A stretch of DNA of 64,000 bases from Bacteroidota bacterium (lineage in GTDB: Bacteria > Bacteroidota > Bacteroidia > Cytophagales > Cyclobacteriaceae), in NCBI GenBank assembly GCA_024280115.1, contig JAJRQT010000111.1, forward strand, positions 1-64,000, in the 5' to 3' direction. A model generated the notes under the pieces. It made no database searches and had not been told where the DNA came from. It was given only the letters and a program-made list of their open reading frames with translations. A program made the position numbers and the translations under genes. This document shows positions 61,539 to 64,000 of this stretch, in pieces. Each line of letters begins with the position of its first letter. The stretch's first letter is position 1.

Positions 61539-63242
61539 TTAAGGGGTACGTTTATGGGATGTCAGCCATTGTCGGATTACCTCCCAAACCATTTCAGAAG
61601 CATTGTCGGCCATAAATGGATCTGCATGGCCATAATCAAGAGCGGGATTTTCATTCAGACTTACTATATGATTAGTAACATCAGTACTCGACAAAAGGCT
61701 TGTTGTATGCTCGCCAAGAGCACCAAATCCTCCGGCAGCTCCAATATATAATGCAGGCACTTTTATTTCACTCAAGTGTTCATCAATTGCGACATCCTCT
61801 TCGTCACATAAACAAGCCCTGAATTCGTATCTCACCTGCTCAGGTATAAATGGCCCGGCATGGGGTTCCGCCAATAAGCGTATCCAGCGTGAAGGATCAG
61901 AATAGGCCAATCCCACAGGAAGATTATTTTCAAACTCACCTCCAACAAAATGCAAGAATGGATTTGGCTGAGGTGCCAGCATATAGGTGTTCGTTCCGAC
62001 AAACAGTGCCGCCTGGAAATTGGTCATGCCAAATTCGGGGGGGAAGATTACTGATGGTTCATCCGGCGCTGCAGTAGCAAGTTTACCAAATCCCGATATT
62101 TTAGATTCATTCTGATAAACTCCGCTTTCAATAATTTTCTTTATCCCTGCAGCATCTGCACAGGCGAGTAAGCGGGCAGCTTCATCTTCACCGGCATATT
62201 TTATCATACTCTCAACAGGAATGATCCCATTAATATCACGAAGTATCCGGTGCTGTTGTGTTTCGAGACCGGCTGCAGCATACATAATACTTACGCTATA
62301 GCTGAATCCCAGAAGATTCATCCGCCCAAAACCCTGACCGGAAAGCCCCCTGATAAGCCGGGCGATTGACATGGATGTAAGGACATGATTGACATCACGC
62401 CCAATGTCCCAGCCTTCCATAAACGAAAAATCAGTAGTGCTGGCTGGTACCAGAGTCCATGCCAGATCAATACCCCAAACATCAATTCCATTAGAAGCTA
62501 AATACATCGGGCTGGAAGTTTGAGGAGTGGCATTTTCAGCACCTGCGTAAAGGAAAATATCTTCGAAGTTTTGAGAGGCACCATGAACCATAAATATGGC
62601 GCCGTCTGTTTTATTAGGACGATAAGGTTTGCTCTCCTGAACCAATCGATGGATCCGTACTACATCAAATTCACCGTCACCCAAACCAACTTCAAATTTA
62701 TAATGTACCACATTGTTAGTTAGCTGGTCTCTTGACATTTTAAAGTGGCGTCTTTGTTTGGCAAAACGGGCTGAAGATTCAATTGTGGAGTTGGTATTAA
62801 TAACAGTATGGTTTTGATATAGAATATTCACAATTTCGGCGTTTTCCCCTTCTCCTTTTTTATGGATAGTGTTGAATACTCCATTCGCATTTTTCAATTC
62901 CACATATGCTTCTTCTGAGCCTGTTATTCCAATCAGTATAATATCCGATTTATTAATCGTAATATTTTCATTATAAATTCCCGGTTCCACATAGATAATA
63001 TCTCCCGATTGAGCCGCATCGAGTGCATCTTGTATTGAATTATCTTTTTGCACAAGGATACTTGATCCCAAATAAAATTCATTGATCAGATCTTGCCAGG
63101 GTTTTGCCGGTTCTACGAGAGAATAATCAATCACATTAATGTTTTCCTCGGTAGGATCATTACAGCTTATGGCAAAAAAGAATATTAGGATCATCAAGAT
63201 ATGACACACATATCGGTTGGTCGTTTTTCTTAAATTTTTCAT
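61539..63242 (-). CDS. lipoprotein with beta-helix-like segment fused to an alpha/beta hydrolase
   Basis: 567 residues. Lipobox FFAISCNDPT (Cys about 27). Residues about 60-115 (IQDALDAAQSGDIIYVEPGIYNENITI) match the first coil of right-handed beta-helix (pectate-lyase-like) proteins. From about 215 it is an alpha/beta hydrolase: oxyanion region MVHGASQNFEDIF, nucleophile elbow LLGFSYSVSIMYAAA with Ser in GFSYS (Gly replaced by Ser in GxSxG), acid candidate near the AGPFIPEQV or LGEHTTS segments, and His in DYGHADPFM. Esterase or lipase activity on an unknown substrate at the outer membrane is likely. The gene has its own terminator. Confidence 0.78.
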   Translation of the reverse strand: MKNLRKTTNRYVCHILMILIFFFAISCNDPTEENINVIDYSLVEPAKPWQDLINEFYLGSSILVQKDNSIQDALDAAQSGDIIYVEPGIYNENITINKSDIILIGITGSEEAYVELKNANGVFNTIHKKGEGENAEIVNILYQNHTVINTNSTIESSARFAKQRRHFKMSRDQLTNNVVHYKFEVGLGDGEFDVVRIHRLVQESKPYRPNKTDGAIFMVHGASQNFEDIFLYAGAENATPQTSSPMYLASNGIDVWGIDLAWTLVPASTTDFSFMEGWDIGRDVNHVLTSMSIARLIRGLSGQGFGRMNLLGFSYSVSIMYAAAGLETQQHRILRDINGIIPVESMIKYAGEDEAARLLACADAAGIKKIIESGVYQNESKISGFGKLATAAPDEPSVIFPPEFGMTNFQAALFVGTNTYMLAPQPNPFLHFVGGEFENNLPVGLAYSDPSRWIRLLAEPHAGPFIPEQVRYEFRACLCDEEDVAIDEHLSEIKVPALYIGAAGGFGALGEHTTSLLSSTDVTNHIVSLNENPALDYGHADPFMADNASEMVWEVIRQWLTSHKRTP

Positions 63243-63539
63243 TGTTTGAAAGTTTTATCAGGTTGACATGCCAATGATTGGTAAACCATGAATTTGCCTC
63301 GATTGACAAGTAGTCCCAGTTGTACAAAGATGAACAGATAAGGAAGTGGCCACTGTCCTTGTACTAAGCTTTATACAAATGTGGTATAAAAAGACTTTAA
63401 GGAATTATCAACTATGTTGCAATAGTTTATAATTTTTTTCAAAATATGTTGCATAGGAAGAAAATGTCGTAAAAATACATTACCTTATATAGCCTGAAAG
63501 TGAGTCACTTAACATAAATCAGATTCAAATAATGTATTT
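63243..63539. other. divergent promoter region
   Basis: 297 bp between the hydrolase (leftward) and the cyclase gene (rightward). AT-rich in the right half; no gene seen, and no box close enough to TAnnTTTG to name. Confidence 0.4.
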
Positions 63540-64000
63540 ATGAATTCCAGCCAACTTAAAACCTCTGCACGAAAACTCAGCGTCATCATGTTCACTGATA
63601 TAGTCGGTTACACAGCTTTGATGGGGAAAGATGCTAATAAGGCCCTGGAATTGGTGCATAAAAGTGTGGAAATACAAAAGCCCCTGGTGTCCCGGCACAA
63701 TGGCAAATGGTTGAAGGAAATGGGTGATGGAGCCATGGCACAATTTTCCTCAGCTCTTGATGCGGTAAATTGTGCCACAGAAATTCAACGTTCTTCACGG
63801 ATTAATTTTGGCGCTGAATTCAGGATTGGTATTCATCTTGGCGATATTACCATTGAGGGAAACGATGTGTATGGAGATGGAGTAAATGTCGCGGCAAGAT
63901 TAGAATCAATAGCTGATCCCGGGGGTATTTATATTTCTGAATCGGTGGAGAAAGCCATCCGGGGTCATGAAGAAGTTCAATGTAAATATCTCGGTGAATG
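63540..64000 (+). CDS. class III adenylate/guanylate cyclase, partial (runs off the window)
   Basis: The frame from the ATG at 63540 stays open to the window edge (153 codons). Cyclase motifs are in order: FTDIVGYTALMGKD (first metal Asp), KEMGDGAMAQFSSALDAV (second metal Asp), FRIGIHLGDIT, and DVYGDGVNVAARLESIA with the Asn and Arg that stabilise the transition state. So the catalytic domain starts only about 15 residues from the N-terminus. Proteins with this front in Bacteroidota usually go on to a transmembrane helix, a FlgO-like domain and TPRs, like the regulator at 59.4 kb; that part is outside the window. It makes cAMP (or cGMP). Confidence 0.88.
   Translation, partial: MNSSQLKTSARKLSVIMFTDIVGYTALMGKDANKALELVHKSVEIQKPLVSRHNGKWLKEMGDGAMAQFSSALDAVNCATEIQRSSRINFGAEFRIGIHLGDITIEGNDVYGDGVNVAARLESIADPGGIYISESVEKAIRGHEEVQCKYLGE

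Overview
The window is AT-rich DNA from a member of the Bacteroidota, most likely a Cytophagales-type environmental bacterium (inference). The evidence is two SusC/SusD outer-membrane pairs, FtsX/YbbP-type permeases, a bacillithiol gene (bshA), Tat and lipoprotein signals typical of the phylum, CHAT-TPR proteins with an ECF sigma factor, and several upstream regions that fit the TAnnTTTG promoter pattern of Bacteroidota. I saw no rRNA, tRNA, CRISPR array or complete insertion sequence.

Layout. 1-5.5 kb: a decayed ABC permease with its intact ATPase, a divergent GDSL esterase (same order as tesA/ybbA/ybbP in E. coli), then a GT-C glycosyltransferase and a frameshifted GT2 glycosyltransferase. 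5.6-15.9 kb: an accessory-looking island holding two small paralogous OB-fold-like proteins, two large TPR-CHAT cysteine-protease-like proteins with export signals, a thermolysin-like cytosolic metallopeptidase and, on the other strand, an ECF sigma factor, a membrane anti-sigma-like protein with a TPR tail, and a third protein related to the small OB-like pair. This is my best candidate for a poorly described system. 16-26.2 kb: housekeeping genes (mnmD, ispF, fatty acid hydroxylase, bshA, a GH3/serine-hydrolase fusion, mutL, two rhomboids). 26.3-40.2 kb: an aldo/keto reductase, a gene-poor kilobase with a nested palindromic element, two SusCD loci and a NarL-type response regulator. Near-palindromic TCCC-N7-GGG sites recur in the regulatory regions of this block.

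40.6-52.8 kb: lactate/malate dehydrogenase-like enzyme, Nudix hydrolase, SIS protein, mnmH, lipoprotein, POT/MFS transporter, M28 peptidase, a frameshifted small metallopeptidase, Tat-exported MBL hydrolase, a second fatty acid hydroxylase, an outer-membrane barrel and a potassium channel. 52.9-64 kb: patatin-Omp85 protein, lipoprotein, dihaem cytochrome c peroxidase, Tat-type sugar isomerase, the remnant of an acyltransferase-like gene, an AraC-FlgO-TPR regulator, an unusual lipoprotein alpha/beta hydrolase, and the start of a class III adenylate cyclase that runs off the right edge.

Four genes in 64 kb are broken (nonsense, frameshift or internal deletion). Either this genome carries fresh pseudogenes or the assembly has residual errors; the internal deletion at 59 kb cannot be explained by a single-base error.
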